A stretch of 64,000 nucleotides of DNA from Coleophoma eucalyptorum (taxonomy: Eukaryota > Ascomycota > Leotiomycetes > Helotiales > Dermateaceae): the NCBI GenBank assembly GCA_026120035.1, contig JALRME010000044.1, positions 1-64,000 on the forward strand, given 5' to 3'. Shown here piece by piece: positions 43,470 through 56,186 of this stretch. Position 1 is the stretch's first letter; each line of letters opens with the position of its first letter. Under the pieces are notes generated by a model. That model ran no database searches, was not told the origin of the DNA, and saw only the letters and a list, made by a program, of their open reading frames with translations. Both the position numbers and the translations under genes were made by a program.

Positions 43470-45896
43470 TCAATATGCAAAGCGAAAATCCAGACGTTTG
43501 TTACTACTTTCTTTGTTTGCCTCAAGATATTCGAGCTGCTCCTGCTCAGACATTGCACTCCAGACCTTATCTTTCTTAGAATTACGACTCTTGTAGTAGT
43601 ACTTCACAACGATATATATGAGAATATTCGTTGACGTAAGTGCGAGTAGAACAGCATTACCGATCATGTATCGAGGCTTGTCCGCTATATGGTCATCAGT
43701 GAACAAGAGCTTTTAGTAGCGATAATATACATACAGGCTTGATAGATATTGGATGCAGCAAGCTGTCCTGCTGTACCGAACATATTGTAAAGAGCAGCAG
43801 AGACAGTGCGGGATCTAACAGAGCTCGAATTACGCGAGTTCCAAGCCGCTTGAAGGGGGTGAGCTTGTCACTGTCAGTAAATGTATATGGCGCAAGATTC
43901 TTGCGAAAACTCACGATTCGGATATGACAGAAATATGGTCATAATAACCCACGCAATCCACTTGTTAATGCCATTGATGTCTATAATTTCAAGATATATC
44001 AAGAATGGGAGCAACCATACTTGACCAAACAAGGACACAAGTGAGGTCTGAGCAAAAATGTCTGCTGCATATGCCAAGCCAAGCATAGTAATACATCTTC
44101 CAATCTAGAATACTCATTAGTTATTACATAATAGAACAGGTTATGGAACTCACAACTGGAGGTATAGCCAAGAGATTTGTCTGGATGGTGTTAAATCCGA
44201 ATCCCTTGATAGTGAGCGTGAGATATAGATTAGGGGTAGCTGGATTGGTTCAATAAACTTATATCTACTCGTTGAGGTGCTAACTTACTCATGGGAATTT
44301 TGAACATAAAACCAATAAGATATAGAGGCCACAAATCATAGTCTTGAAGACTTTTCCACAAAAGCTTCAGGGTAATTGGCTCACGGTTATGCATGGAGCT
44401 TTTTCCAGGGTCATCTCTTATGACCCGGTTGACCATGATAACTTCCTCCCTAACATAATTTTAGCGCTATGCAAGATGCAACTAGTCGTCTCATACCTTT
44501 CTGAAAACCATCCATTTTTACCTCGAATTAGACTGGCAGTATCCGTCGGAGACGCTGGAAGCAGAAAGAAGGAGGCGATACCAATCAGTAAAGTGAAGAG
44601 ACCTTCAAGAAGAAAAAGCCATCGCCAACCTATATATCTTAAGGTCAGTTCTAGGATCGCAAATATGATAATTTGTTGCAACTAGATGGATTAGAACAGA
44701 GATTCCATACCAGAATATCCTCCCACACCACGAAGATGCAGTATCCCGGCTGCCAAAAGACCGGCAAATACATCAGCAAAGTTTTCTCCTGCCCAGAACC
44801 AAGCGAATCGGACTGATAACTCTGCGTGGGTATAAAAATATGAAAGATACAAGACAATCTATCGACACGGTCAGTCATCAGAAACTATAAAAAGAGTATA
44901 AACATGCTTACATCAGGAACAAATCCGCCTTGTAGAGTTCCAAGAAGGACTCTACAGACAAGAAATGAAGTTCGGCCATTCAGTGCAAATTGTGCCATTG
45001 CAACAGCCGACCACAAGATAAGTTGAGCAGGTAACCATCTATCTGGGCCAATCCATTTGCTAAGCAGCTGGGATGGAAGCTCAGAAAAAAGAAAAGCTAG
45101 CTTAAAAACTGTATTTCCTAAATTATAATCTGGTGTGTTTACATCAGCAGGTGCTATATAGGAAAATCTCGATTATCAGCTACCGTTTGTCGTGAGGTTA
45201 AGATCAGATAGGAATGTCTCTGATACAGCTTGCGCTTTGATGTGTCAGTTGATATTTTTGGGTATACAATAGGAAGGAGAATCTACTAAGGTTTGAGCGA
45301 TCTAATTCCAATGCCATCATCATGACTGTTGCAAATATCATGATGTGGATATCAATCTTTCGGATTAAAGCCTACAGACTTTCAATAAAGTTTTAGCTTA
45401 TCAATTATTAGAAGCTACTTACTTTTTCTTCTCTCCATGTCCATCTTACGGAAGGATCGAATCGATGGATATTCTCCCAGTCCGCTGGAGGTTGATAAAT
45501 TTGTGCGATTTCCGGGATGTCAAATACCGAGGGTTGCGTCGCAATTGAATCTGGATTCCTGGATATCTTTCTCTTCCTAAACCAACCACAGCGATGAAGT
45601 GGCTCATCATATCCTACAAGTTCAACGTTAGGATCACTAGCAGTTGCTTTCTCTCCTAGCCTCTGTTCATCCAATTGCATTGATGACTCCTTATGAAGCG
45701 AATTGTCGAGGGTCACAGCCCACTTGTCAGAAATTGCAGTAATCATGGATACGAAAGCCGAAATATTTGATGGTTCGATTAGTGGGGAGCTGAAAGGTGA
45801 GAAATTAAAGGAAGACTGAACCCCAGTGCAAGGCAAGCAAGCTTCTCTGTCTGGACGATGTCTTATATGCTTAAAAATATTTTGGTTTCTTATCAT
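43470..45896 (-). CDS. MFS transporter, anion:cation symporter family, eleven exons
   Basis: Exons on the minus strand: 45896-45423, 45371-45287, 45234-45184, 45129-44912, 44858-44711, 44629-44497, 44449-44289, 44239-44154, 44104-43915, 43863-43735, 43684-43470; 629 aa. Ten introns of 47-81 bp all agree in phase. Motifs: '[18 protein letters not shown]', 'LELDRSNL', '[20 protein letters not shown]', '[15 protein letters not shown]', '[17 protein letters not shown]', '[19 protein letters not shown]', '[20 protein letters not shown]' and '[20 protein letters not shown]'. These place it with fungal allantoate/vitamin-type carriers. The first exon encodes an unusually long hydrophilic N-terminus of about 160 aa, so translation may begin at an internal Met. 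It is divergent from the arylsulfotransferase-like gene. Confidence 0.85.
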
Positions 45897-46369
45897 ATCA
45901 TCAATTCAATCGTATTAGCTACCATTAAGATAGGTCGAAAATTTATCTAGGAAATCGGGTAAATAGATAAGCAGAACTTGTACTACTTTAATTTTCCTAC
46001 TATGATGACCCTCTTCTAGGCTATGTCAGGTTTGCTTGTTTGCGCTTTCCACTTTACAGCATATGGACAGGTAAATTAGCCGATAAGGAGAGTCAAGCAA
46101 GGAGATAGGCGTATTTTGACAAGCAAATCGCGGCGAAATAGATAAGGCGTGATTGCAATATCACCGCCCTTTCGGTCATTTTAAAGCGTCGCAAAATACC
46201 GACTTTTACCATTAGCCGTATCTCTCTAACGTTATACAAGAATAAGGAAATGGTATATGTGTATCCACGGCACATTGAAATTGCTATGCTTTTCTTTGCG
46301 GCTCTTTTCTGAATAGATTTTATCCTACACTTCTAACTCCGATTAGTCTTGTTTAACATTTTGGCCAAT
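45897..46369. promoter_or_regulatory. Divergent promoter region, MFS and arylsulfotransferase-like genes
   Basis: 473 bases lie between the two ATGs. The segment is AT-rich with pyrimidine runs near both genes. No clear TATA box. Co-regulation of the two genes is possible but unproven. Confidence 0.35.
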
Positions 46370-48145
46370 ATGAGGACTTCAACATCACTCCTACTTTTTC
46401 TTGCCCTCATAAGTCAACCTCAATTCACATCAGCTGATTGGCAATATCGTTCTCGACCGGACCTGTCGCCGCCGCGCTTAAATATCACGATTCCAGCCTC
46501 AGCTGAAGTTGAAGTAGGCTATATTTTCATCACCCCTTATAGCGGATTCAAGAAAGCCGATGGAACAGATGGCCCTGAACAACCAGGTGGCTATATCTTT
46601 CGCAACGATGGCGATCTTGTATGGTCCAGTGTTGGATATCTGCCTGGCTGGGTGGGGAACTTGCAGGTGACGCGATGGAAAGGTGAAGACCTTATACAAG
46701 CTTTTGTGGGCACCCTGGACTCGGCATATGGGCACGGCTATGGCCATCCAACCCTAATCAATAAACACTATGAAAGCGTGCGAGAGTTGCGTGGGGCAGA
46801 TCATAAGGTAGTTTCAATCCACGAGTTCCGAGTTGTAAATGAGACGAGCGCACTATGGGAGATCTATCAGCAAACTCCATTGGATCTGTCACCCTACGGT
46901 GGAACTAAAGCCCAGCAATGGATTGTTGATAGCATTGTACAAGGTATTTAACCTCTAACTGCTGTGAAATCTCTTCATATTGATTGTTTCTCAGAGACGA
47001 ATATTGAAACTGGAGAGCTGCTATTTGAGTGGCACAGTTTGGACCATATCAATCCTAAATGTAGGTTCCATGACAATCCTTCTATTAGATGCGATAATAA
47101 TTTTTGATTCTTTAATATAGTTAGTGCTCTACCTCTTACTGATGGCAATGCTTTTGATGGAACCAACTCGCTAAATGCATGGGATTACTTTCACACAAAT
47201 AGTATAGATAAGGATTCGGAAAACAACTATCTTATTTCAGGACGCCATGTATCAACGATATACAAACTAGACGGCAAAACTGGTGATATTATGTGGCAGT
47301 TGGGCGGCAAAAATTCGAGCTTCAAGTTTTCCGACGAACTGAGCTTCGGTTTCCAGCACGATGCAAGATTTCGATATCGTTCCGCTAGCGGACAGATTGA
47401 GATTGTCTCATTCTTCGATAATGCCGCTAAATCGTTTCATGGTCACCGTGGTGGTGGTATGGAAAAAATCCATGAATACTCCAGTGCTAAATTTGTGCAA
47501 CTGAATCATACAGATGGGACAGCCACGCTTTGCAAGAAATTGATTCATCCGGACAAAATACTCGCTCCATCGCAAGGCAGTGTACAGAGCCTAGCCAACG
47601 GAAATGTGTTCGTGAATTGGGGCCAGGCTGGATCTATCACCGAATATCGTTCCAGTGATAACCTGCCGATTTTTAATGCATACGTGGATTCTGGAGAGAT
47701 TGGTGAAGGAGTTCAGAGCTACCGTGGGTTCCGATTCAATTGGACCGGGATACCAAATGAAATTCCAGCTATCGTGGCATTGGGCGCTCCAGTATCGTCC
47801 AGCTTGGCTGATGAACTTATTGAGACGACAATCTATGTATCATGGAATGGTGATACAGAGACGCAATCCTGGAAGTTCTATGCAACTGAGGAGACTTTTG
47901 ACGCAAGATTCACGGTTCAAAAACGCGCTAGATCACGACTACTTGGTGAGAAGCCACGGGTGTCATTCGAGACGTCATTGACATTTAATCTGTCTTCCGT
48001 TTCCGCAGGCTCTATTTCCATGTTTGCAGAGGCCATTGGCATTGCAGGCCAAGTACTGGCTACAACAGATATAATAACAGCACAAGCTACAATTAAGCCT
48101 AACTTTGCTTGGAGCACAGATATTTACAATTTTGTAGGGGAATAG
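46370..48145 (+). CDS. Secreted arylsulfotransferase (ASST)-like protein
   Basis: Three exons: 46370-46943, 46995-47060, 47121-48145, giving 554 aa. Introns of 51 and 60 bp keep the frame. Residues 1-20 ('MRTSTSLLLFLALISQPQFT') form a signal peptide. The fold follows the fungal ASST beta-propeller pattern: 'YIFITPYSGFKKADG', 'YIFRNDGDLVWSS', 'GYGHPTLINKHYESV', 'DIHEFRVV'-like segment, 'LLFEWHSLDHINP', 'WDYFHTNSIDKDSENNYLIS', 'GDIMWQLGGKNSSFKF', 'FQHDARFRY' and 'NGNVFVNWGQAGSITEYRS'. Bacterial ASST moves sulfate between phenols; fungal relatives are mostly uncharacterised and extracellular. The catalytic role here is inference from the family. The His in 'FHTN' and 'FQHDAR' are candidate active-site residues. 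Confidence 0.85.
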
Positions 48146-48819
48146 CAGATTGATGGCCGACACAAAAGGATCCGAGAAGATGAGAAGGTGGGAACCGCTT
48201 CTATGCCAATTTTTGATTTTGGGGTCTGGTTTGATATGTTCCGACTTACTTATCAATATACGCTATATTCTCACTATGGAAAGCGATCGGCGCAGCGCAA
48301 TTGTGTGTAACTTGAAAATTTGTTTACGATTTCCAATCAATGTTCAAACTAAGCGATAAAAGTAGAGATTGACCTTCAATTTTAATCACGATTTAAGTTA
48401 AGAAAATGAACACCATTTGTACTATATTATACAGCCCTGGTGGTAGGAAACTTTACACAACACAGCACAGACGGTTAGGTTAATTCAAAGAGCCAAGATG
48501 TGAAATAGCGAAGTTTAGCGTTGCTTGAAACCGCAAATCACCTCCCTCAAAGTAACGGCATCGTAAAATTCGCCGCGATAATACAACCAACTCTTATCTG
48601 CACAGTTTAACCGCCGCTGAGATTGTGAAAGTGGGCCATAACATCAAGGTTCGATGGATTGTGTCAGTACCCACACGAAGCATCATTTAAGTCTTGGCAT
48701 AATTCTCGCACTACAACAACACTGATCCCCCACTTTTACAGAACAGTGCTGGCATTTAGATAAAGCTAACACATCTCGTACATCTTCAAGCTCCTATTTC
48801 CCTTGAACAAGCTGCCGCC
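48146..48819. other. Intergenic region
   Basis: About 670 bases between the arylsulfotransferase-like gene and the regulator, both on the plus strand. No exon-like sequence was recognised; the right half should be the regulator's promoter. Confidence 0.4.
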
Positions 48820-51118
48820 ATGGCTAGCAACAATGCCCAAAATAGCGCTTGCACAGCATGTAGAGCTCTTAAGATTAAATGCTTCAGAGAGGAGGGCTCT
48901 GCTGATTGCCGAAGGTGCCAGAAAAAATTCGTGCGTTGCGTATATGAGCATCATCGGCGTGGTAGGAAACCAGGGAGTCGGTAAGTATGGTGTGTTTAAA
49001 AGTGCTTTATTTTGAGCTCTTACGATTATGACCTAACACCCATTCCGTAGTGTACAATGGAAATCAACATCTGCAACGTCTTCAAATCGTCTGTTGCTAA
49101 ATCAAACTTCTCATCAATCCACCAGCAGAAGCACGAATGCCAATATAGATGAGGCTGGAACCCAACCTGTATCATGTGCTTCACTGCAGGGTATCCCAGG
49201 CAGAGGATGTGTACTTTCAGCAGGAAAAATTTCCTCTTCATTGGATGTCTTTCTCCCATTCCAGCTGTTTAATTTAAGTGTCACTACAGGCGGCTTCACC
49301 ATGGAGAACATTCTTACTGCCAATAGAGGAGCAGATAATGAAATAGAACATCAAGCTCAAAGACTGTCGCACGAGGTAGATTCTTGTCGAACAACACAAG
49401 ACCCCATTGGAAGAGGTATCCTCATTCTGCCAGTTGCTCACAGCTTGTTCCGTGAGTAAGTGTCTAAAATTTCGCTTTAAGCTTGTAGTTTCATTATTTG
49501 TCAAAGTGCTAACTTGGTCCTGTAATCAAGTTTTCTCAAATACTTTAATCCATTCATTAATCTTTTTGATGAAAACCTCCATACGTTTGAATATGTTCAA
49601 ACAAGGTCTCCTTTACTTCTTACAGCTATTCTTGCTGCAGCCGCCAAAGTTTTCTCTACTTCCTTGCACCAAGCTCTATACCAGCATTCCCAGTTTCTAC
49701 TGAAGGAAGCACTTGGGTCAGGATTAAAGAGTACGGAAACTATACAAGCGCTTTTGGTATCAATCCAATGGAAAGAATTTAAAGACTCTAGAACTTGGCT
49801 TTTTATTGGCTATGCAATAAGATCTGCTATTGAGATGGGATGGGATAGATTAAGACGAAGCAAACCAACCGAAAACCGACAGAATGAATATAGGACTGAA
49901 ATTGAAGTCCGGCAACAGCGCAATATTGAACGAACATGGCTAATATTATTTCATATGGATCGCAGGTCTGTTAATGCCCTTATTTCAATCCAATTTCAGC
50001 TAAGTATTCTAGCTTGAGTCTGCAATTAAGAAAACCTTGGATGATTCCTGTCAATGAATTTATTACCAACTACGAGGATTGGTATCATAATGGCTCCGGA
50101 GCAGGAAGTTCTGATGGAATAGTAGCTGCTTTCGTTAAGCTCAGGATGATTGGCTCTAATATCTTAGATTTCTTCTTGACAGACATTCGACCACAAAGCA
50201 GAGAGAGAAGGGATAACTGTGAAGAGATCCTGGACCACCTTGGTGCAGATCTGAGAAGATGGGAGACCCGATGGCTTAAGATTTTTTCGGCAGGTAAATT
50301 AGCTTGACCCATCTCTCTTTACATTTCAACTTTTAAAAATTATTTTAGAGGACGAGCATCCATCCCGTTGGTTTCTGGTTCGCTTTTCAAGTGCACACCA
50401 GCGATTATTACTTTCTTCACTTCAACGAAAATTTGCATTGATGAATCGAATCAACTCAAGATTAGCTTCAAAGTCATGCTACTCCACTGCTTTGGAAATA
50501 CTTCATTTGACACTTGGGTTATGTTCGTCACAAATGATGTGTGCTGTACAGGATATCGTTCATGTGGTTGTGGCATATGCAGGCTTAGTACTCGTTAAGG
50601 TATGATATTAACTATGGAATTCTTAACTTTATTAAGATAGCTGACAGAGGTAGATTTTACCAGAAATGGGAGAAGATTTATCTGAAGAGGAAGAAACAAC
50701 CACACTGAATATAATCCGCAAAACTGGTGCATCATTTGAAAGCCAAGGACCTTCATCAGATAGCACCTGCGCCTACCAAGCTCGGTTTTTACACACTATT
50801 GCATCTGAGTATGAAGACTCTAGAGGCATATCACGTGTAACAAGTGACACAGGTTTACTCGATATACTTACAGCGACTACTCCCAACAATTCAAAATTGG
50901 ACACTGTTGAACAAAATCCTTGTCAACCAAGTACAAAACAAGCAGAGCTGTCTGCGCCTGCGAGGAGTAATACCATTGCAAGAAGTAACGGCACATCAAG
51001 TATTAATATAGAACACACCCCTTTCGATATCATGAATCGCGATCCTTGGGGTGATTTATTTGCTACTCCTGATATAAGCTTCACGGACGAGGAGTTCTGT
51101 CTTTTTTTGAGCGAATAA
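48820..51118 (+). CDS. Zn2Cys6 transcription factor, six exons
   Basis: Exons: 48820-48980, 49051-49455, 49531-49965, 50013-50293, 50349-50599, 50654-51118, giving 665 aa; introns are 47-75 bp and phases agree. The zinc cluster lies at residues 11-41 ('ACTACRALKIKCFREE', 'DCRRCQKKFVRC'), followed by a basic 'HHRRGRKPGSR' stretch. The middle-homology region of classical fungal_trans factors is present: 'FLKYFNPFINLFDENLHT', 'LLTAILAAAAKVFS', 'ALLVSIQWKEFKDSRTWLFI', 'GYAIRSAIEMGWDRL' and 'RTWLILFHMDRSLSLQLRKP'. The tail is acidic and ends with 'DPWGDLFATPDISFTDEEF', a probable activation domain. By position it may control the flanking arylsulfotransferase-like and MFS genes (inference). Confidence 0.87.
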
Positions 51119-52076
51119 TAAAGAAATGTATAGACCATTGTGAAGTTCTATATATCACTTAGGTATACCTATTGTGATCCACAATGGTGAGAATATTTGA
51201 TAATTTGAATGTAGCAGACTTGGGTTTGGCACAATGGGGAAGTTTTTTCACTTCTTACTTCCCAAAACTTCCACATCCGAATCCTATCAGATTTGATGCA
51301 CATGAGATATATTAGTCCTTCAAGAATAGGGAACACATTATTGGATTTCCTGTTGATGCAGAAAGATGCCCAGTAAAAATTTGATATCTTCAGATTAGTA
51401 CCAAGTAACTTAGGTCTAAATATGTTGCCGCCAAGTTCTCCACGGAGCATTTCCATTTCAATCTTCTTGCTAAAACAGACAATTGATTTTATGGGTATTT
51501 CTTAGAGCTACTAGCTTTATTAGTGTATATGGCCTATATCTCCTGCAGATATTTTCATGAAACTTCGTATCTCTGGTTTTTGAGGCGCCAGTACATTAAG
51601 TGTGCTGTGCTACAATGTTGCGATAAAGTGATTGATAACGCAGCAATAGGGCCTTCTTATCGAAATAGATCGTGCCCAACTTGGTATGTGGGATACAGAG
51701 TCCATGCAATGCAGGTGGTCCCTATTCCTTTAACGTTGTATCAACTACGCATCCACATTTCCATTTTATGCACGATTGTAAACTTCAAGCTAGAGACTGG
51801 TGAGCCTAGACCGATGCCTATAGGAATGGTGCCAGATACTATGCTTATCTCTTATCTATTTACATCGGTGACTAAAATGGCGGGTGATTTGGATGATCGG
51901 TCTATTTTTTGGGGAATTAATTAATTACCCGATATTTTGCAACGGCAATCAACCTTGCCACACATATTCAATTCAGAGGTCCCACATCCCATTCCATAAG
52001 TTAGCTGCTTTGAAATTATCCTGTGATTTTCTAATTATTTGGTTTACCCTTCAAGATTCATTCAAACAACCCCGAC
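51119..52076. other. Intergenic region
   Basis: About 950 AT-rich bases. A 133-codon frame (51523-51924) has no recognisable homology or codon quality. The right end would be the promoter of the MFS gene at 52077. Confidence 0.4.
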
Positions 52077-54150
52077 ATGGCTGCAAAAATATCTTGCTCT
52101 AATAAATCATCGAGAGGAGCACTTCTTGTAATGATTTCGGCTTTGTTAATCTCTCTGGCAATCACTTTTACACGAGTGCCGTAAGTTATTTCTTAGGTAT
52201 TCTGTGTAACTGGCCTAATCTGCGTGCATCCTACAGCATTATTTATGCATTTCGGGTAATGACTTGCGATGAGTACTATCGTCATAATCCAGCCTATATC
52301 GGAACAGGAGACCGATGTAGTATTCGAGAGGTCGAAGCATCAACTGCGAAATCGGTTTCTTTGCTAGGTACATCAATTACATTTAATGGTGCGTTGATAC
52401 TTTTTACGCCATCTTCTAGTTCATATATGCTTAGAGGTATCTAGGGGTGGTAAATTTGTTTATTGCCAGCTGGAGCATGAAGAGATTTGGCGTGAAATCT
52501 GTCCTGATCCAACAAACGGTTGGCCCTGCAATACGTCTCGCCGTTCAAGCAGCCGGTGGTTTGTACCTCATTTAATCAGGAGCATATTTCATTATTGATT
52601 AACATTTAACTGCTAGTTCGAGTTGGGGGAGCTTCTGGAATGATGATCATTCAAACTTCTCAGTTTATTGGGGTAGTTGGTGGATCTACCGGATATGTGT
52701 ACGTTGTATTATCTCTTAATAAAAACTAGCTAATTGAGGATTAAATTGCTAGATTGGTCACCAATACATTTGTGTCATTGCTTGTTAAATCCTCTGAGCA
52801 GACTATCGCGTTTGGAAAACTGCAAGGGTTCATCATGTTTGGTACTGCTATGGCATACCTTGGTTAGTAGCCTCTATAATATCATCTGCCTATAATGATT
52901 TAAGAAATTTAGCTGGAGGGGTTGTGGCCGACGTTTGGTCTATTGAACGTTCATTCGAAGTTGCGCTTGCTCTTATGATATGTTCCATTCTCTTTGTCGC
53001 TCTTTTCTTGCCTTCAATTCCCGTACCACAGGCTCCAATTGCAAATGGTACCGCTGTTAGTAGTATTGCAAGTTTTCTAGCTCCGGCTAAAGTCTTGATA
53101 CCTGCAAAGCTTCAAATGCCTAATGGTCTATATCGAAGATACTATGGCGTAAGCCTTCTGGGTGCCGGTATTTGGACGGGTGTAGTAAGTTCCACTATTG
53201 CTTCATTGAAAGTGAATACTAATGTATTAGTTTGCCACTGGATTCATCCCAACTCTTCTTCAGATGTATGCTACTAATGAATTTGATTTTCATCCGAGTC
53301 AAGTCGGTAAATTCTCCTCACTTATACTATTTGAGACTAACAGCAGGTAGAATGGATATCTCATGTTTCTGACTTACACCGCCAGAGGCATATTTTTATT
53401 AGTTTTCTTTCCTCTGATAATTTCAAATGGGCACAAGTGGCTGTCTGCTGGGTCAACAAAGAGCCAAAGCTTCTCTTCGAATATTCTAGGTCCAACCGAC
53501 CTTGAGCGTCAACCGGCCGACGAACTTAGACCTTTGCTTGGGAACAACAAGCCGGCAATGAGTAATACACGTATGTTCGACCTAGGATTTGTTAAGTTTA
53601 GTTTTCTTGCAGACGGCTTCTTGACTGCGTTGACTGCATTTGCTACTCAAGGATGGCAAATATATCTTGGTATGGAAGCCCAGTTCATTCTGTCATATAG
53701 TACTGATATTGTCAATATAGCAGCAATTTTATTGCCTTTGACCTCAGGATCAGCACCTGCAGCAAAAGGATTGATAATTGAAATGTGTTCCCCAGAGCAG
53801 CAATCAGACGCGCTAAGTGCTATCACATTGATAGAAATGGTTGCAACTCTGATGACAAGTACGTAGATCTGTAAAACAAGACAAGGATTTAATACTAATA
53901 TAGTCCAGTGAGCGCTTTTGGATTAATCTTTTCAGTTTTCGCAGACTATGGTCGCACTCATATTGTCTTTTTTTGCAATGCTGTGAGCCAACTAAGAGCT
54001 CTAGCTCTAATATACTCTACAAAACTAACAAACTTTTATTAGGGATTTGCTATTCTAGCCACGTTTATTCTTGCTTTCGTAAAGCTCCCTGTCCCAGAAA
54101 ACAATAGATCACATACACAGGGCAACAATATAGTCGCAACTAGAGAATGA
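52077..54150 (+). CDS. MFS transporter, eleven exons, paralogue of 29654-31473
   Basis: Exons: 52077-52180, 52237-52388, 52445-52555, 52617-52698, 52753-52862, 52913-53184, 53231-53302, 53351-53669, 53721-53858, 53909-53982, 54043-54150; 513 aa. Phases agree throughout. The protein runs parallel to the one at 29654-31473: 'AFRVMTCDEYYRHNP' against 'VFRLMTCEAYYQTHP', 'DRCSIREVEASTAKSVSLLG' against its 'DRCSIREIEAGTARAVSLLG', 'GFIPTLLQMYATNE' against 'GYIPTLLQMYATNI', and 'SDALSAITLIEMVATLMT' against 'ADALSAITLIEMIARLTT'. It is a 12-helix carrier of unknown substrate. Intron 7 uses a weak GTCGGT donor; intron 8 is 51 bp and stop-free, so it might be retained. Three introns correspond in position to those of the paralogue; seven do not. 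Confidence 0.83.
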
Positions 54151-54511
54151 TATAAGCATCAAGATTAGGTGGCTAGGATTGTAAGAGCGTAAATAAGAGA
54201 AAAGAGCTCGCAGCTACCGAGTTAAAAAGGGCCAATTAATTAGATAGTGGAGATGTTAGTTTTAAGTTGAGTAAATTTTAGCAAAGTCTTTTTTGGCTTG
54301 ATTGGTCACTGTCCACTTCCTCGAATTGGAAATGAATAGGGAGGATGCTATAGGGACAGGGTATATACAAATGTCACATGCAGTAAGTCTGTTGTTCCAG
54401 GCATCTCCGCTCAGCCTCATTTAACACTCAATCCTTAATTCTAAGAGAAAATACCACCAAAGAAAGGGCAAGGTCCACAGAACCTCCGCAGAAAAGAACC
54501 AAGAAGCCATT
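54151..54511. other. Intergenic region
   Basis: About 360 bases, nothing recognisable apart from likely 3' untranslated sequence of the MFS gene. Confidence 0.4.
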
Positions 54512-55005
54512 ATGTCAAATTCGTCTGAGACTGTTTTAGAATCCAAATAGTACAGTTATGCGCGACCAACAACTCCTTCTATCCGCATCGTCAAGCTTTT
54601 TCACTATCCTGATCACCAAACCGAAATTTGCATAGCTTTAAGTATCGTAGACGTGAAGAAAACCCCAATTATAATACTGTTTCTTATATCTGGGGAAATC
54701 ATCTGACGGTGTACTATAGTAGGGAAGAAACCCAGAAAACTTCAGGCCAGGAGCGAGACACTCAAATCATCTTTGACGGCTAAGCTCTCTTCGTTACAAG
54801 AAATATCTATGATTTTCTAGATTTTTTGCGCCCATGGCTGTGATCTTTCGGTTCTTGCGGGTGTGGGATGTCCATTTGTTCATGACCACTAGAAAATTGG
54901 AAATATCAAATCGTTGGGCAGGCATATGTCCACAGTATTATGCACAACGAGGCCTTACGATTTGCTAATTTCAGGATTGTTGACCTTGCCTTGGTATAGT
55001 TTAGC
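54512..55005 (+). pseudogene. HET-domain gene with internal deletion
   Basis: From an ATG at 54512 the frame reads MSNSSETVLESK, a stop, then 'IRIVKLFHYPDHQTEICI'. A frameshift leads to 'NPNYNTVSYIWGNHL' and 'RNIYDFLDFLRPWL', the first HET motifs ('SY-x-WG' and 'N-L/I-Y-x-x-L-x-x-LR'). Directly after, about 54880-54980, comes 'IVGQAYVHSIMHNEALRF', the conserved end of HET-type proteins (VGxAYVHGIMxGE). The several hundred residues that normally lie between are gone. Multiple stops and the deletion make this a dead gene. Family assignment is by motif recognition. Confidence 0.7.
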
Positions 55006-55213
55006 CTATTTCACATAGCTGCCGCTAGTTACTTTTGATTGTACTATAACATTACAACTCATGTGTGTGATCGATCCACAACATGCTACAAAAATGCTTC
55101 TAGCAGAAATTTTGACCCGAACTTTGCCTGTCTATCTAAAAATTTCTAAATACAGAAGGCTCTATTGTGCTGTACTACAAGTAAAACTCACTTGAGGAAC
55201 TATAAATCTAAAC

Positions 55214-56186
55214 TTACGCAACCGTCCTCTTCATAAAGACTGCGTCCAGTGGCCACACTTTACCATTAGGATCTTGGTGTTGAATATGGCCTTCCACAAA
55301 TCTCCAGATCTTATATCCACGTCGTTCATACCAATCCTGATTCGACAGCTTCTTTAAGTTAGTTCTCTTATCGTTTTCTTTGTTGGGAAGGTTTCAAATA
55401 CTGAAGGTGGCGTCATCCCTAATTCTGCCCACATCTCACTCCTATTCGCACTCTTATTGGCTAGAGTATCCAGCGATAATGTCTTCGCACACAACGGCTC
55501 TTTGACGGCCTCACTCTCGATAGCATCCATTGCAGCACGTCCAAGACCGCCGCCCTGAATCGCGTATGAGATGTAGAATGTAGTGATATAATATAGCCCT
55601 TTTGAGGCGTCTGCTTGGCCCGGATTCAGACTCCGCATCCAGGGAGATGTGGCCCACTGGAATAAATGACCTCAAAATCGGTATCCGTTGTTTACCACCC
55701 AGGGTGGTTGCTGTATCAAGAACAGATGCCGCTTCTTTAGGGTACTTTAGCAGGTGCTGAGCCAACTTGGTCTCTCTTTCTGGATCCTCCTCTGGCAACA
55801 CCTAATTAGGAATAAGAATTAGATGCCGTGCAGATATCCATCTTTAATCTGAATCATTATAATTATAAATCTCTAGATATGAAAGCAGAAATGTAATAAT
55901 ATATCCTTTTTTGAGGTCGTTCACTCTGCGTCACAATCCGCGATAAAAGAGAAAACTAACTCACAATCCACTGAATAGCCATCTTCCCTTCTCTTTGCAA
56001 GCCCCTCCATTGCTCAACAAAATCGTGCTTCCACCCACATGCAATACGCTGCTGAACCATTCGCTCGGTATGCACTACAGAGTCCGGATCCCAGGCAATT
56101 AATTGAACCTTGGCCCTTGCCGGTGATTTTAGTGGCACAGCTGCCAGTTCCTCGATAGATGACGGCATTTTCTGAGACTGTCCCAT
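55214..56186 (-). pseudogene. GNAT-type N-acetyltransferase with one frameshift
   Basis: Exon 1 is 56186-55965, exon 2 55801-55402 and exon 3 55351-55214 (minus strand). Introns have GTGAGT and GTATTT donors and TTAG/AAAG acceptors. Exon 2 is 400 bases, one too many: the frame changes between 'VGHISLDAES' and 'LNPGQADASKGLYYITTFYI' at about 55640-55650. Apart from that the protein (about 250 aa) is complete. It has 'IQGGGLGRAAMDAIE', the acetyl-CoA-binding Q/R-x-x-G-x-G/A-like segment, and ends 'YERRGYKIWRFVEG' and 'WPLDAVFMKRTVA'. Either the gene is recently broken or the extra base is a sequence error; otherwise it would be a cytosolic acetyltransferase of unknown substrate. Confidence 0.65.
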
